From the NCBI RefSeq assembly GCF_026210795.1, contig NC_089438.1, forward strand, positions 2,005,501-2,069,500: 64,000 nt of DNA, in the 5' to 3' direction. The notes beneath the pieces are model-generated. The model did not search any database. It was not told the DNA's origin and saw only the letters and a program-made list of their open reading frames with translations. This DNA comes from Rhizophagus irregularis. Lineage: Eukaryota > Glomeromycota > Glomeromycetes > Glomerales > Glomeraceae. The position numbers and the translations under genes were made by a program. The first letter of the stretch is position 1. Each line of letters starts with the position of its first letter. Below are positions 1-13,700 of the stretch, one piece after another.

Positions 1-1008
1 ATTGATTATCCTTTCCTCATTTGATTTTATAATCTTGCAGATCACAGTAGGAATACGTGGTAAAGCAGTAAATTGCTCAACTTTAGCTAATTCAGATAAA
101 TCCAACATAATTTTAGTGCCGCTCGCAATACCCATTTTTTTATCAACTGATTGACCATTTGGTGTTTCCAAAGGTAAAGACGTTTCATTGCTCTCAGTTT
201 TACCATTAATCGAAAGAGTTTTTACAGATTCGATAATATTTTCGACTTGCGTATTATTATTATCCTTTCCTTTTTGAACACATACTTTTACTAATTCTGG
301 CCATAAATTCGCAATCCAAGGATCAACGGTTGTTTCCAAGCTTGAAAAATATAAAGAATTTATGTTGGCGAACCGCTAAGGTTAAAAATTTTTCTCTAAC
401 CATTACTTAGACTACTAGACAGACTCTCATACCCCATCGCATCATCGGCTAAACCTTTATTATAAAAGGGTGCAGCACCTAAATCTATCATTCTTTTCTC
501 CAATCGCTTTGCCGTATTGTTGAAATTAGTGTAATTAGTATCACCCAAACCTAATCAAAATTATAATAATTATAATAATAACTAGAACGTGAAATTAAAT
601 AATAATATAATTAATCTAACTTACCGAGGATTGTGAATTTTAAGTGGCTAAGAAAAGTATTTGATTTAATTTTTCTCAAAAATCGAAAGAACTTTGTAGC
701 ATTATCTGGTGGATCACCATCTCCAGTATTGGAAGTTACAAGGATCAAAACGTTTTCCTTCGATAAATCGAACTAATAATGTAAATAAGAAAAAAAAATT
801 ATTATACACTACGTATATAATATAATTATATATTTAATAAAAAAAAAAAATACACTCCACATACCTTGTCAATTTCCTCCATTACATAACATTCATTAAC
901 AAAACCACGTTCCGAAGCTTCTTGATGTATATTTTTAGCGATCCATTCAGCATTTCCAGTTTGTGAAGCATAAAGAATTACAAATCTCGAGCTTTTTTCT
1001 GAAGCCAT
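1..1008 (-). CDS. Methionine synthase reductase-like diflavin reductase, N-terminal part (cut by window edge)
   Basis: The product is an FMN-binding flavodoxin domain of the kind found in methionine synthase reductase (MTRR), which reactivates cobalamin-dependent methionine synthase using NADPH. Rebuilt exons on the minus strand are 1008-865, 772-625, 550-433 and 340-1, all with GT-AG borders and matching phases. The start is followed by the FMN phosphate loop YASQTGNAEWIA. Next come TSNTGDGDPPDN and LGLGDTNYTNF, then ADDAMG joined to LETTVDPWIANLWPEL. The 'GLADDxxGLE...VDPWIxxLWP' block fits MTRR better than cytochrome P450 reductase or NDOR1. Only about 250 residues are present; the FAD and NADPH domains must lie left of position 1. 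Family identity is an inference from remembered motifs, and another diflavin reductase remains possible. Confidence 0.8.
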
Positions 1009-1902
1009 TAGAAGAAAAAAAACCCCCTATGGATCAGCTGAAATTAGTTTTAGGTTAGGGAGGTTATCAACTTGATCAGTCAATCACCCGGCAGTCACCC
1101 GGTATACATACTATTTATCGATCGATTACATACTACTAACTACCGAAAAAGTATAGGAAATTGATGGGTTTATGCAGCTTGTTTCATGCAATATTCACTG
1201 CGCGGCGAATTCTTTGATCCTCATATATGTATTATAACGTATGTTAAACAGTCAAGGCGCAATTATATCATTTTGGTTATCATATTTTAAAACTATTTCG
1301 ATTCTTTCTAATTTTAGTGTGAAACACTTAGATAATTGAATAAGGAAGAATTGAATAAAGAAACTCGTAATGAACAAAAAAAAAAAAAAAAAGATCGTCA
1401 ATTTGTAAACGAGCAAACCTTCCTGAAACATTTTTTATACAATACTTAAATTATGTACTATGTTTTACGAGCTCATTTTTAAATTTAACGTTTTCTTTAT
1501 TATGCACTCGTTTTAAATATTGTGGGACATCAGGTGAGAGTTTGGGACATCATTGTTTAATAAACTAATATAAACTCAACTATAATTTTAATACTTTTTT
1601 CATTGGTTTTCTTTCTTTAAATGGGAACAAAATCATTATTAGCTATTACTATTTTTATGTTACAAATAGTTACCCAGAATTATATATACTCCTAAATGTT
1701 TAATGTGATTGTTTGTCTGCAGATCTAAACACGAATGATATTAAACTATATGTATAAAAAAAAACAATATATAACAAGTATAAACTTTTAAAAAAACCAA
1801 AAAATTCTATTTTCTCATCGTTTCAACTTTTACATTTCGAAATTGCAAAGTCAAATATTTTACAAACTCGTTTAATTTTCTTTTCTAATAGTATTTTTAA
1901 CT
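1009..1902. promoter_or_regulatory. Divergent intergenic region, no gene seen
   Basis: This 0.9-kb gap lies between the start of the MTRR-like gene (leftward) and the start of the unknown gene at 1903 (rightward), so it should hold both promoters. It has a small direct repeat (two CACCCGG copies near 1085-1100) and A-runs near 1375-1392. I see no conserved coding segment or RNA gene. Confidence 0.4.
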
Positions 1903-2856
1903 ATGAATGGTTTGAAAAAGTTGCGTCAGACTTTAAGACGTAATGGTAATAAATCACGTAGTAATAATAAACCATTGAATGAAGTGTACATTTATACTCC
2001 ATTACCCAACCATAAAAATGGATACATAATCGAATTTCGTCATTCCGATTCTTCCGAAATATATTATTACAAATATAAAGAAATTGCTGGAGGTACTTTA
2101 ACGAAATATGGTTATTTAGTTTGCGATCATTATATTAGAAATTATGATAATAGTAAATATAATAAAAATGATTTTAGCGAAGAAATTGATTACAAAACAT
2201 TATTTAGCGTTAATAGCGATGATAAAGAATGTATATTTTATCAGACTGTTGCTGATAAGGAACAAATTGCTTTAGAAAAACGTTGGATGAATGAATTAAG
2301 AGAAAAAGGAAAATTGCACATTTCTGCTTATGATGACGATGGGGAATGGTCTACTTTAATGCAACATAATAACGATTTTATTATATCCGACAACATACAA
2401 CGCAGAAGACTGGATGAAATTTTAAATAAAATTGATTTAAATAATAATGACATACCAACACGTACATTGCCTCCATTATCAATTCACCAATTGTCAAATA
2501 ATAATAATTCTTCAGTGAAAGAAAATGTTGAAAATGTTGAAAATTATAATAATTATTATGAATTTTATACTCCTCCTCTTTCTCCTAAAACTCCTCCTTC
2601 TTCTCCAACAGAAAATTTTGCAAATATCACTCAAAAAAGTTTATTAAACATGAATATTAGACAACGTGATAAAAATAAGGGCAAGAAATATCAAGAGGAG
2701 CAACAACAACCCAAAGAAAAGGTTAAAAAATTAATTCATTTAACTCAGCCTAAATTTAGGAAAACTCCGATGGTATATACTTATGATCCTGAAGATGCTT
2801 TAGAATATAAAGATTGTAGATGTGATTATTGTTTAATTGATGATTATTATGAGTAA
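1903..2856 (+). CDS. Hypothetical single-exon protein, 317 aa
   Basis: This is one uninterrupted reading frame of 317 codons, long for DNA this AT-rich, so it is very likely a real gene. I do not recognise the family. The N-terminus is basic (MNGLKKLRQTLRRNGNKSR). Residues about 25-180 look folded, with alternating hydrophobic and charged stretches (EVYIYTPLPNHKNGYIIEF, EIAGGTLTKYGYLVCDHY). Residues about 185-270 are Asn-, Ser- and Pro-rich and probably disordered, including FYTPPLSPKTPPSSPTE with several Ser/Thr-Pro sites. The C-terminus has a small cysteine cluster, DCRCDYCLIDDYYE, that could bind a metal. No membrane segment or signal peptide is visible. Lack of introns is unusual here, as almost every other gene has several. 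Confidence 0.75.
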   Translation: MNGLKKLRQTLRRNGNKSRSNNKPLNEVYIYTPLPNHKNGYIIEFRHSDSSEIYYYKYKEIAGGTLTKYGYLVCDHYIRNYDNSKYNKNDFSEEIDYKTLFSVNSDDKECIFYQTVADKEQIALEKRWMNELREKGKLHISAYDDDGEWSTLMQHNNDFIISDNIQRRRLDEILNKIDLNNNDIPTRTLPPLSIHQLSNNNNSSVKENVENVENYNNYYEFYTPPLSPKTPPSSPTENFANITQKSLLNMNIRQRDKNKGKKYQEEQQQPKEKVKKLIHLTQPKFRKTPMVYTYDPEDALEYKDCRCDYCLIDDYYE

Positions 2857-4098
2857 ATAATTTGTAAATTAAATATTTGTTTCTGTATTGATAAAAATCA
2901 TGTTAATAGTTATTTATTTGAAAAAAAAGTTTGTTAAATATCTTAATCTTTTTATTATTTAACATATTTATTTTATTTATTTGTAAATTTTAAAATTATA
3001 ATAGAAATTTTCAATTTTCATAATTTTCATTAAAGTTAATACCGCAGTATATTGTGTCATAGTAAAATCATTGATTTTTAATCGAGTGAAAATTTTATTT
3101 TTTTTAAATAATACATAAAATTTCAATTCTAATTAGTCATATTATTTTTTAGAAGATGTAATTTTTACTTTATAAGTTTTAAAGCCAGCCAGTCTAAAAC
3201 TGAACAGGGCTTATATTTCTTGATTTTGATTGGTGGTTCTTAAAATACTTATAAATAAGTCTTTATCGTTAAAAATAAATAATTTATTTATGAAATAAAA
3301 GAAAGTAAAAAATTGGGTTTTTAATCAGTGTTTTTTTTCTAATCACAAAACAAAAAAATAAATTTCCCGTGTAGTGTCAATTAGCCAATCAAATTTAGGG
3401 GTGAAGAATTCACTCTTTTGGAATGTTTAAAATATTGATCTGTAAAATCTTTATGTAAAAGTTTCCATTAACAAAAAATGTACACCTTTTTTATGAGATG
3501 CCTGCCCTGTTGTAACACCTTAAGCTAGCTCTTAAAAATTTTTATATTGATCTATAGATTAAGCAAATCTTCAAGTTAATCACGAACTCGTGAGTCACGA
3601 AGCAAATATTTCTTCAATCTATCAAGCTTTAAACGCAAACTTACGAAGCAAATATTTCCCAATTTATCAAGTTTTAAACACGAACTTAGTCACTGATGAA
3701 ATGGTCAGATCATATGATAAACTCCGAGTCAAATTTGCACCGACATTAAATCACGTGACTACGATATTGAATATCTGAATATCATTTTTTTACTATAAAC
3801 TATATCAGATTTTACATATGTACATCATTTTTATTTCTTAGACTCTTTCGCATATATATATAAACTTCCAAACACAATCCAAACCGCTTATAAATAAATT
3901 CACTGATTCAACTTTCGTAATTTCCTAGTAGTAACTAGAATTTAGCGAAGAATAGGATTTCACATTAAAAATAGCGGCAACTATGATGGCTATTTTCCAC
4001 GTGAAAGAAAGCTCACCACATCCACCACCAAATTTCATTAATAATTAATCGATACTATTATACTATATCAAAATTAAATACTGATCTAATACAACTGT
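2857..4098. other. Intergenic DNA, no gene supported
   Basis: AT-rich spacer holding the tandem repeat near 3.6 kb and two CACGTG sites at 3752 and 3998. No conserved protein match is apparent in any frame. Confidence 0.4.
3571..3688. repeat. Tandem repeat, about 46-bp unit, two full and one partial copy
   Basis: Copy 1 (3598-3643) and copy 2 (3644-3688) both read CGAAGCAAATATTTC...TATCAAG.TTTTAAAC..GAACTTA with about five differences. A weaker partial copy (AAGCAAATCTTCAAGTTAAT) precedes them from about 3571. A 62-codon frame runs through the repeat (3590-3778), but it is short and may be chance or the relic of a gene. Confidence 0.7.
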
Positions 4099-4320
4099 GT
4101 GTTCATTATTAATAGTAAGTTGATTTCTATTTGCTTTTTATTTTTTTATTCATTGTCCTTTTTAAACCCTCCTAGTGACGATGAAAAATTATATTTGCTA
4201 GTTCCAACATTTCCTATATTTTCACGTAAATTTGAAGTAGAATTTGATCGTAATAATGAGTTAGATGATGATGGTGATGATGATAATGAAGTATCTCGTA
4301 AATTCGAAGAAGAATTATAA
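4099..4320 (+). CDS. Doubtful small acidic ORF, 73 codons
   Basis: The frame begins with a hydrophobic stretch (LISICFLFFYSLSFL) and ends in an acidic tail rich in Asp (ELDDDGDDDNEVSRKFEEEL). The segment SRKFE occurs twice. It could be a small secreted or membrane protein, the last exon of a gene whose earlier exons I cannot find, or chance. I do not recognise it. Confidence 0.2.
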   Translation: MFIINSKLISICFLFFYSLSFLNPPSDDEKLYLLVPTFPIFSRKFEVEFDRNNELDDDGDDDNEVSRKFEEEL

Positions 4321-4458
4321 GTTCTTAATAAATTAACATTGTCTTTTGAAGATGAATGTCTTAATAATTTGTGATCATCGTTTATTATAGGTTGATTTGA
4401 ATATGTTGCGGGATTTCTAAGAATGGAACGAAATAATATTACGGATAAGTTTAAAAAG

Positions 4459-5841
4459 TTAAGATGAGCTTAGATTCGACCCAGATTTAACTGACCTGAA
4501 CACATTCCAACCTTGCTTCCTAGGAGAAAGATCCTTTATTATACCAACTCCACCTAACCTATTTGAATTAACACTATTTAATCCAGGACTTGGTAATCCA
4601 TTTATTACACTATTATTCGATGAATTACTACCTGAAATTAGAATATTTGATAATCCACGTCTTCGTTCTTCCCTATTTGTTATAATACCTCCTGTTGATA
4701 AAGAGGTTGATGAAGAAGCTGCAAAAGTTCCTAATGTTGGACTTTGTAAATGTTCTGAAGTTATCCCGTATTTTTTATCTATAACTTTATCAAAAAATGA
4801 ATTAATCTTTTCTATTGCTATAGAATTTGGTGTGAATTGTGTAGGAGCCACAGCACACTTTCAATTGAAATTTGATAAACAAAATAAATTAGTAATTACT
4901 AAATTAAATTTCAATATTCAAACGTAATACATACTAAATTTACATAGTCTCCACCAAATTCGTCAATAATACTATATCGTCTCTGTCGTCCTGTTAACTC
5001 ATGTTTGACAAGATCTGCTTTAGTTCCAGCAACTAGAATAGGTATGTTCAAAGATCGTTCATTTAAAGAAAGCTTAAATTCTTCTATGGGTAAATGAGCC
5101 ATTTTAAGTTAATATAGTCAATAACAATATAAATAATAATATTTAAAATTACATACCATTTTTCTTATGCCCATTATAAGTGCTGGAAGATAGCCCGGTC
5201 ATATTTCCGCTTATACTATTGTTCAACATATTACTTCCACTCATCCAACTACCTGATAAACTTCCACTTACATTACTCCAGCTTCCACTACCACTACTAT
5301 TCCAATTCATACTAGCATGAGAACCACTCATACCACTTGAATTGCTTGATTTTTCAAATTCTTTATAACCTTCAGATTCAATGATTTCAGAAACCCAATT
5401 CCATAAATTATAATAAGATCTTCTGTTACTAACATCATGTACTAAAATAATTCCGTTTATTTGATGATAAAACATATTACGTGAAGATTTATGTTTGGAA
5501 GAACCTCCAACATCAATAAATTCCACAAAATATGATTTATGTGTACGAGTATGACTGTGAATCTAATTATTTCGGATTGCATATAATTATTATAATGTTA
5601 ATTAATATGCCATAATAGCGTGTGAATAGACCAACCTTTACATCAGCAGTACACCCGATTGTATATGAAGGATGCCTTAGTACTTCATTGTGACAAAGTA
5701 TATGTACTAAGCTCGTTTTCCCCTAAAAAAATTATTGTGAATAACAATGAATCAAAAACACGTAAAAATCTAAAACAGTGTTGTAGTTACCACACCAGGA
5801 TCTCCAACTACAACGATTCGAATTTTGTCAGAGAATTCCAT
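4459..5841 (-). CDS. RABL3: RABL3-like small GTPase with Ser/Gly-rich insert
   Basis: Rab-like protein 3 is an atypical small GTPase of the Ras superfamily, without the C-terminal prenylation cysteines of ordinary Rabs. Minus-strand exons are 5841-5791, 5722-5636, 5562-5157, 5083-4935 and 4857-4459, giving 363 aa. Visible motifs are the P-loop [15 protein letters not shown], the switch II region [32 protein letters not shown], the base-binding GTKADL (in place of NKxD, as I recall for RABL3), and the family C-terminal motif [11 protein letters not shown]. Between the third helix and GTKADL there is an insert of about 60 residues rich in Ser, Gly, Met and Trp, absent from the human protein. 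The C-terminus adds a Ser/Asn-rich tail. It shares a 116-bp divergent promoter with DIM1. Confidence 0.88.
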
Positions 5842-5957
5842 TAGAAACTGTTCTTAGCCTATTGAATTTTTGGAGTTTATCTACACAAATATTTGTTAAA
5901 TAGATCGACATTGTCGATCTTGTCGATCTGATTATTTCTCTCTTAATATCTACAAAG
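5842..5957. promoter_or_regulatory. Bidirectional RABL3/DIM1 promoter with repeated TGTCGATCT
   Basis: Only 116 bp separate the two divergent start codons. Inside, at 5902-5929, the 9-mer TGTCGATCT occurs once inverted (AGATCGACA) and twice direct, so it is palindromic and could bind a factor controlling both genes. Function is inferred from position only. Confidence 0.55.
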
Positions 5958-7409
<1,452 letters not shown>

Positions 7410-7541
7410 TATTTTGTATGATTTTATTTATTATTAAAATTTTTATGTGAAAATTTAATATTTTTAATATTATTTAAAAATAATACAAATTTTTATATAC
7501 AAATAAAAAATAAAAAAAAACCAATCTAATTAATCAATAAA

Positions 7542-8666
7542 TCACACGTAATATTGATTGGCTTCTAAGTTTTTAGCAATTTCAGGTTCCCATTTATCAC
7601 CGTTTGCCAGTAACTTTTCTTTATTATATAATAATTCTTCACGTGTCTCTGTAGAAAATTCAAAATTAGGACCTTCTACAATTGCATCAACAGGACATGC
7701 TTCCTGAATATCAGTTAAACAAGAAATTGAATTAGTAATTTAAAGAAAAATAAATGCATATTTAAGTTATTACTTTTTTACCTGACAAAACCCACAGTAA
7801 CTTGAAAAATGAAACATCAAAAATAGAAATTTTATTTAGTTTTGCTATCATAAATTGATCATAAGTTGAACTTACTAAAAACGGAGTTTGCTTACATGCA
7901 CTTTGTCATATCAATGTCATAACGCGTTGTACGACGACTTCCATCATCTCTAGCTTCAGCCTCAATAGTAATTGCCAGCGCGGGACAAACAACCTCACAA
8001 AGTTTACAAGCTATGCATCTAAAAATTTTGAATTAATGTTATTTTTGTAAGGAGAAAGAGAGAATATTAAGAATGATAATAATTACCTTTCTTCGCCTTT
8101 TAGATTATATTGGTAAAAAAAAAAAGTTGATTAATATAAAATTAATTACATTATTCATTGATATTTACCTGTGGGATATCTTCTTAATGCATGTTCGCCC
8201 CTAAATCGAGGACTTAATGGACCTTTTTCATAAGGATAATAAATAGTATAAGGAGGTCTAAAAAATTGCTCAAGAACTAACCACATTCCTCTAACAATTT
8301 CAGTTAATAAAAATAAATTTGCAGTATAATCAAGTATCGTTGGTTTTGGTGCTTTTGGTTTAGCAGTTACGGTTTTTAAAGGTTTTTGTGGCTGTGGTTT
8401 TGGAGGTTTATTATTTTGTTCAATAGGATAGCGTTGAAGTAGTGTACTGGAAAAATTACGTGAAATTTGAGGAACTAATGGACAAAAAGTTGGACGTAGA
8501 CCTGTAATTTAAGATTTGATCGTAAACATGTGGAGTACTTATTTAGATCTAAACTTTACTCGAAAAACAAACTCCGAACGTCGATTATCAGGAAAAAAAT
8601 ATATGTACCAGCTGTTAATGATACTCTAGGTATACCACGTTTGGCAATGTTACTAAAGTGAAACAT
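7542..8666 (-). CDS. NDUFS8: NADH:ubiquinone oxidoreductase 23-kDa Fe-S subunit (TYKY)
   Basis: This subunit of respiratory complex I carries the two 4Fe-4S clusters (N6a and N6b) that pass electrons towards ubiquinone in the hydrophilic arm. Minus-strand exons are 8666-8609, 8501-8169, 8096-8087, 8018-7896, 7800-7782 and 7703-7542, giving 234 aa. The N-terminus ([17 protein letters not shown]) looks like a mitochondrial presequence. Then come [40 protein letters not shown], and [20 protein letters not shown], providing eight cluster cysteines, and [14 protein letters not shown]. Two exons are tiny: one of 10 nt (GCGAAGAAAG) encodes the joint of TGEER and one of 19 nt covers YCGFCQ. Both are needed to keep the conserved sequence and the frame. 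Confidence 0.95.
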
Positions 8667-8962
8667 CTTAGATCTCAAAAAAAAGAAAAAAATTTCGTTA
8701 GACTAGCATTCTCGACACATCATTTTGTAATCAATTCGGTGACACAAAATGTTCAATATACATAACTTAAAATCTCATGATTTCGCTACATATTAACGTG
8801 ACCAATTGTCAAATTTACAAAAATTATTTTTTCTCTATTGAAAGAATCAATCATATTAAAATTCTGAGAATTAAATAATTAATAATTTTCAAATTCAAAT
8901 AAAGTGTTCATTTAAATAAATATACACATTAAAATAGTCTTAATTTGGAATTTTGAATCTCA

Positions 8963-10480
8963 TTACCCATCATCCAGTATCTCCTTACACGCCTCATAAG
9001 TTACAAAACTCACGCCAATTGCAGGAGCAACTTTTAAATAATTAGGAACCATTCCTTTATACAATCCTTTAATGCCTTCCTGAGCAATCAACTTTTCTAA
9101 TGCATCCCACGTACTGGTATATTTATACGCGACACCCGGCATCCCTGTTACCTGCATTCTTCGTCGTAGTACGTCCAAAGGGTACGTTATCGTTTGAGCA
9201 AATGTCCCCGCAAGAGCACCACACAAAAGTTTCTGTGCAACTGGCGGGGAAGTTTGACCTTTCGGAGTGAAATATTTGCGTAACACCTCATAGGAATGAA
9301 AATTCAGCGCTACATATGGAGCTACGCCCTAAAAAGACGATCGAATTGTTCAACATTCTTTATCAGTAACTAATTAAACAAATTCTATAAAAAATTAAAA
9401 CATTATTATGTCTAGCATAGAATAAAAATATATTTTTACCATCAGAGTTGGTGATAATCCACGATATAATGCTACAATACCACCCTCCGTATGATAAATA
9501 ATTTTCATTGTTTTCCAGATACCTGGTAATTTATTATCAACTTCTTTAATGGACAGGCTTGCAGATTGTACTGAAAGTCTTGTGCGTACTATATCAAGTG
9601 GATATGTACATGAGACAGACGTTATTCCAGCCAATGCACCTGCAGTAAGACGTCTTGGTGCATCAAGTTCACTTTTTCCTTCTTCCAAAAGAAGCTAAAA
9701 AGAAAAAACAAATACTTAAACATTGAGTAATTGATTTGATAACTGAAAGAATTCATTATGCATTATTTTATTGTTTATCGTATACCGTTAATTTTTTAAA
9801 AAAAAAGATACATACCCTTTTATATTTTTCATATGACGCAAATTGAGTCGCACTATATGGCACAATTCTTATCACATTTGTCCCGTTACCTCTCAACATG
9901 CCAACCCACCCTTCTTCTCGCCATATTTTTGCGATTGTGGGTATTATTCCACGATATGAAGCTGGCTCTGGTCCTTGTACCTATACATTATATACGCATC
10001 CATAAAAAAGAAAAAAAAGATCTAATATTGGATGGGTCCAAAAAAAATTTAAATATTCTAAAAAGAGGGGGTTTAACTAATATTAAAAGTTATTATACGC
10101 ACCTGAAATAAAATTTTCATTCTCTCCAAAGGACTTACTACAGTTCTGCTTACTGCACCTGCTACTCCACCGGCAATCAAATGTTTTACTGCTGGAGAAA
10201 ATATTATTGATAACCAACTTTCGTTAGAAAGCTGAGAATCCGCATCTTGTGCTTTTAAAGCCGAACTACTTTCTGGTACGCTTGAAATCCAATTAATAAC
10301 TTTGGAGTCAGAAATTCTATCCTCGGATATATGATCTGAATGCAAGCAAGCAATGTCCTTATCGTTATGCTCCTCATTATTCGAGTGAAAACACATATTA
10401 ATGGGACCCGAAATTTCTGCTTTTAGCAGAAAAACCGGCATAAAAACAGAATTTATGTTATTTAACAAAATCCGCAGCAA
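8963..10480 (-). CDS. Mitochondrial solute carrier, YPR011C-like
   Basis: A member of the mitochondrial carrier family (SLC25), with six predicted membrane helices in three repeats in the inner membrane. Minus-strand exons are 10480-10103, 9980-9816, 9694-9440 and 9328-8963, giving 387 aa from the first ATG. The three signature motifs are [24 protein letters not shown] and [12 protein letters not shown]. Nearest remembered relative is yeast YPR011C, reported to carry adenosine 5'-phosphosulfate and PAPS. Shared blocks include [36 protein letters not shown] and [15 protein letters not shown]. The region before the carrier domain is about 100 residues, Ser/Asp-rich, and longer than in yeast; later in-frame ATGs at 10441 and 10396 are alternative starts. 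Substrate is inferred, and SLC25A42 or SLC25A16-type CoA carriers are the main alternative. Confidence 0.9.
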
Positions 10481-10742
10481 AATTGATCATCCAATAGAAT
10501 TACAGGAATTTTCACATACGAATTTTTAAAAAATATTTTCTTTGCGAACAATTTGGTTCGAATATCCTAAATGGAATTTGATGTAAATTCACCAATCCAA
10601 TTGTTTCCAAATATGGAAATTTTTAATTTAATTTCGATTATATAATCACCAAGTAGTATCTCGTCTTATATGTCTTAATATTCTTGTCTTACATTGCAAC
10701 GTAAATATTTTAATTATTTATCCTACCCTTTTTCTCTTTTCC

Positions 10743-13700
10743 ATGGCTCTTGATTCTCTCGAATGCAAACCAGACCTAAAAAATTTTAACACAGAAAAGA
10801 CTGCTTTCTTAAAGGAATTTAATGTACAATACGGTTATGGCGGTAAAATTGATCAAATACGTGAAGAAGAATACCCTCAACTTAAAGGTAAATTCGTCTT
10901 GACAACGATTTATAAATTTGATGCTTTGATGCTTATTTCCAAATATTATAGGGGCCGTCTTCCTTGATCATGCTGCAACAACTACTTATGCCAAAAGTGT
11001 TCTTATTTCTTTCACAACTGATCTCATTAATAACCTTTACGGTAATCCTCACGCAAATTCACCTAGTTCGCAACTCTGTAATCAAAGATTAGATAAAGTT
11101 CGTGATCGAGTTCTTAGACATTTTAATGCCAATCCTGGTGACTATCAAGTTATATTTACTCAAAATGCTACAGCTGCTATTAAGTTAGTTGGAGAAATGT
11201 TTCCATGGACATCGGATCAAAGCTCTTACAAGTATTTAAGAGAATCTCACAATAGTCTTATTGGACTAAGAAGATTTGCAGAAGAAGCCGATGCGAAACT
11301 TATCAAAGCGATAACAGAGGATGATTTCATCTGCTTATTTGAAAATGATCCGAAAACAGAGTCTATACAATGTGATAATCATTATTCAACTAACGCCCTA
11401 CCCCGAGTAGGGTTAATTGATTCTCCACATGGAACTCAGCAGGAATTTCAAAACACTTATCAACAGGAGACATCTATTCAAAATAATATAATTTACAACC
11501 TTTTTGCTTATCCAGCACAATGTAATTTCTCTGGATCAAGGTTTCCGTTAAATTGGATTCAGAAAATCAAAAGATTCAATAAAAATAATAATTCAAAAAC
11601 CTTAGTCTTATTGGATGCTGCTGCTTATGTTTCATCATCTTTACTTTCACTGTCCGAGGTCGATACATCTCCAGATTTTGTCACCATTAGTTTTTATAAG
11701 ATGTTCGGCTTCCCCACTGGATTAGGAGCATTGATTGTAAAGAACGAATTAGAACCAATACTGAGAAAAAGATACTTTGGTGGCGGCACCCGTAAATAGC
11801 TTTTTTCTTTTTACCTTAATATTCAAAGTATTAATAGCAAATAGTATATAGTATAATATAATAAATACATTTTCTTCTATAGTCGATTCAATCGTGTATG
11901 ATAGACCGTGGCAGAAATTTCGTAAATCCTTGCATGAACGTTATGAAGATGGCACGGTTAATTTCCTTGATATTATTGCTCTAGACCACGCGTTTGATAC
12001 ATCGGAACGTCTATATAATAACTTTGATCTTATCAAAAATCATGTCACCTCTTTAATTATTTATCTTAGTAGAAGTATGAAATCTCTACGTCATTATAAT
12101 GGGCAACCTGTTTGTTATATCTACTCAAATAGAGATTTTTCAAATAATACACTTCAAGGTCCTGTTTTCAGTTTTAATGCGAAACGCGCAGATGGATCTT
12201 GGGTTGGGTACCTTGAATTAGAAAGGCTAGCAAGTGTGAATAATATTCACATTAGAACAGGGAGACTTTGTAATCCAGGCAGTTCTGCGAGATGGACAAA
12301 ATTAGATTCTGAAGACATCATAGATAGCTTTTATAATGGAAAAACATGTCACGACGATCAAGATATGTGGAATGGAAAACCAGCAGGAACGATTCGGATT
12401 TCTGTTGGTGCAATGACAACAATTGATGACATTCTTATATGGATGAATTTCTTTAAGAAATATTATGTTGAGATAGCACCATCTTCTGTAATGAATAACT
12501 CTATTTCATTTAGCCAAAACTTAGTATTGGAAAAAGTAACACTATGTGAGTGAATATTATTCTTTTGATTATTAATAAATTTGACAACTCATGTTAACTT
12601 TAATTCAATTTATTAGTTCCAATTAAATCATGTCATGGGTTTAGCATTTCACCATCAACTTCATGGCCTATAACTAGTAAAGGACTTATGTATGATCGTG
12701 AATGGATGTTGGTGGATGCGGGAAATGGTAGAGCATTAAGTCAAAAAAGGTAGATTTACGAAGAAATTTTTTGAAAGGATTGCCTTAACAGCTTTTGAAA
12801 TATCTCTCGTTATTAGGTTTCCTCGAATGACCTTAATTTGTCCAGAAATTATAAGAGACAAAGGGTTACTCGCAGTGTCAGCTCCCGGTAAATACCATAG
12901 TATTTTATTATAAACTATTAATTAAATTTCATATTTTGAAATAATCAAAAAACTTTTAGACAAGGAACCCTTATATATTGACTTGAACATTTATCCAAAT
13001 ACGGTTGAATTTTCCACATGTTCTTCACAGGTTTGCGGTGACAAGTAATGTATATTTAACATTAAATTAAATTAATTAATATCATAAGGCACTGGCACAA
13101 TTAATATTAAAATCATTATAAACACCTTTGCAGGATTCAGACATGTGTATACACATCATCTGAAATTAATGAATGGTTCTCATCCTTTCTTAATGTATCA
13201 TGTCGTTTGGCACGACATGCATCTATGAAAGATAACAGCTTACTTCAACATCGTTTTATTAAATCATACTTTAATGTGCCTGACAACATGCATCTATCTT
13301 TATCAAATGAATCACCATTTTTAATAATATCACATTCAAGTGTTAATTATATTAATAAAAAAATTATAGAAGGAGGAAACCAAGAAGTAGAACCAGATTG
13401 TTTTCGTGGCAATTTTTTAATTAAAGGAACAAAAGAATTTGAAGAAGATCAGTGGAAATTTGTTAAATTTGATGAACAAGTTTTTAAGGTAATATAAATA
13501 ATGAATATAATTCGAATATTGCATATAAGTACTTATATATATGAGATAATTTCTTAGATTATTGGTCCATGCAGAAGATGTAATATGACCTGTATAAATC
13601 ATAAAACCGCTGAAGTAGCTAAAGAACCTTATTCCACATTAGCTTTATGTCGTCAATTTAATGTATGTATTTAAGCAACATTTTAGTCATCAAATACAAA

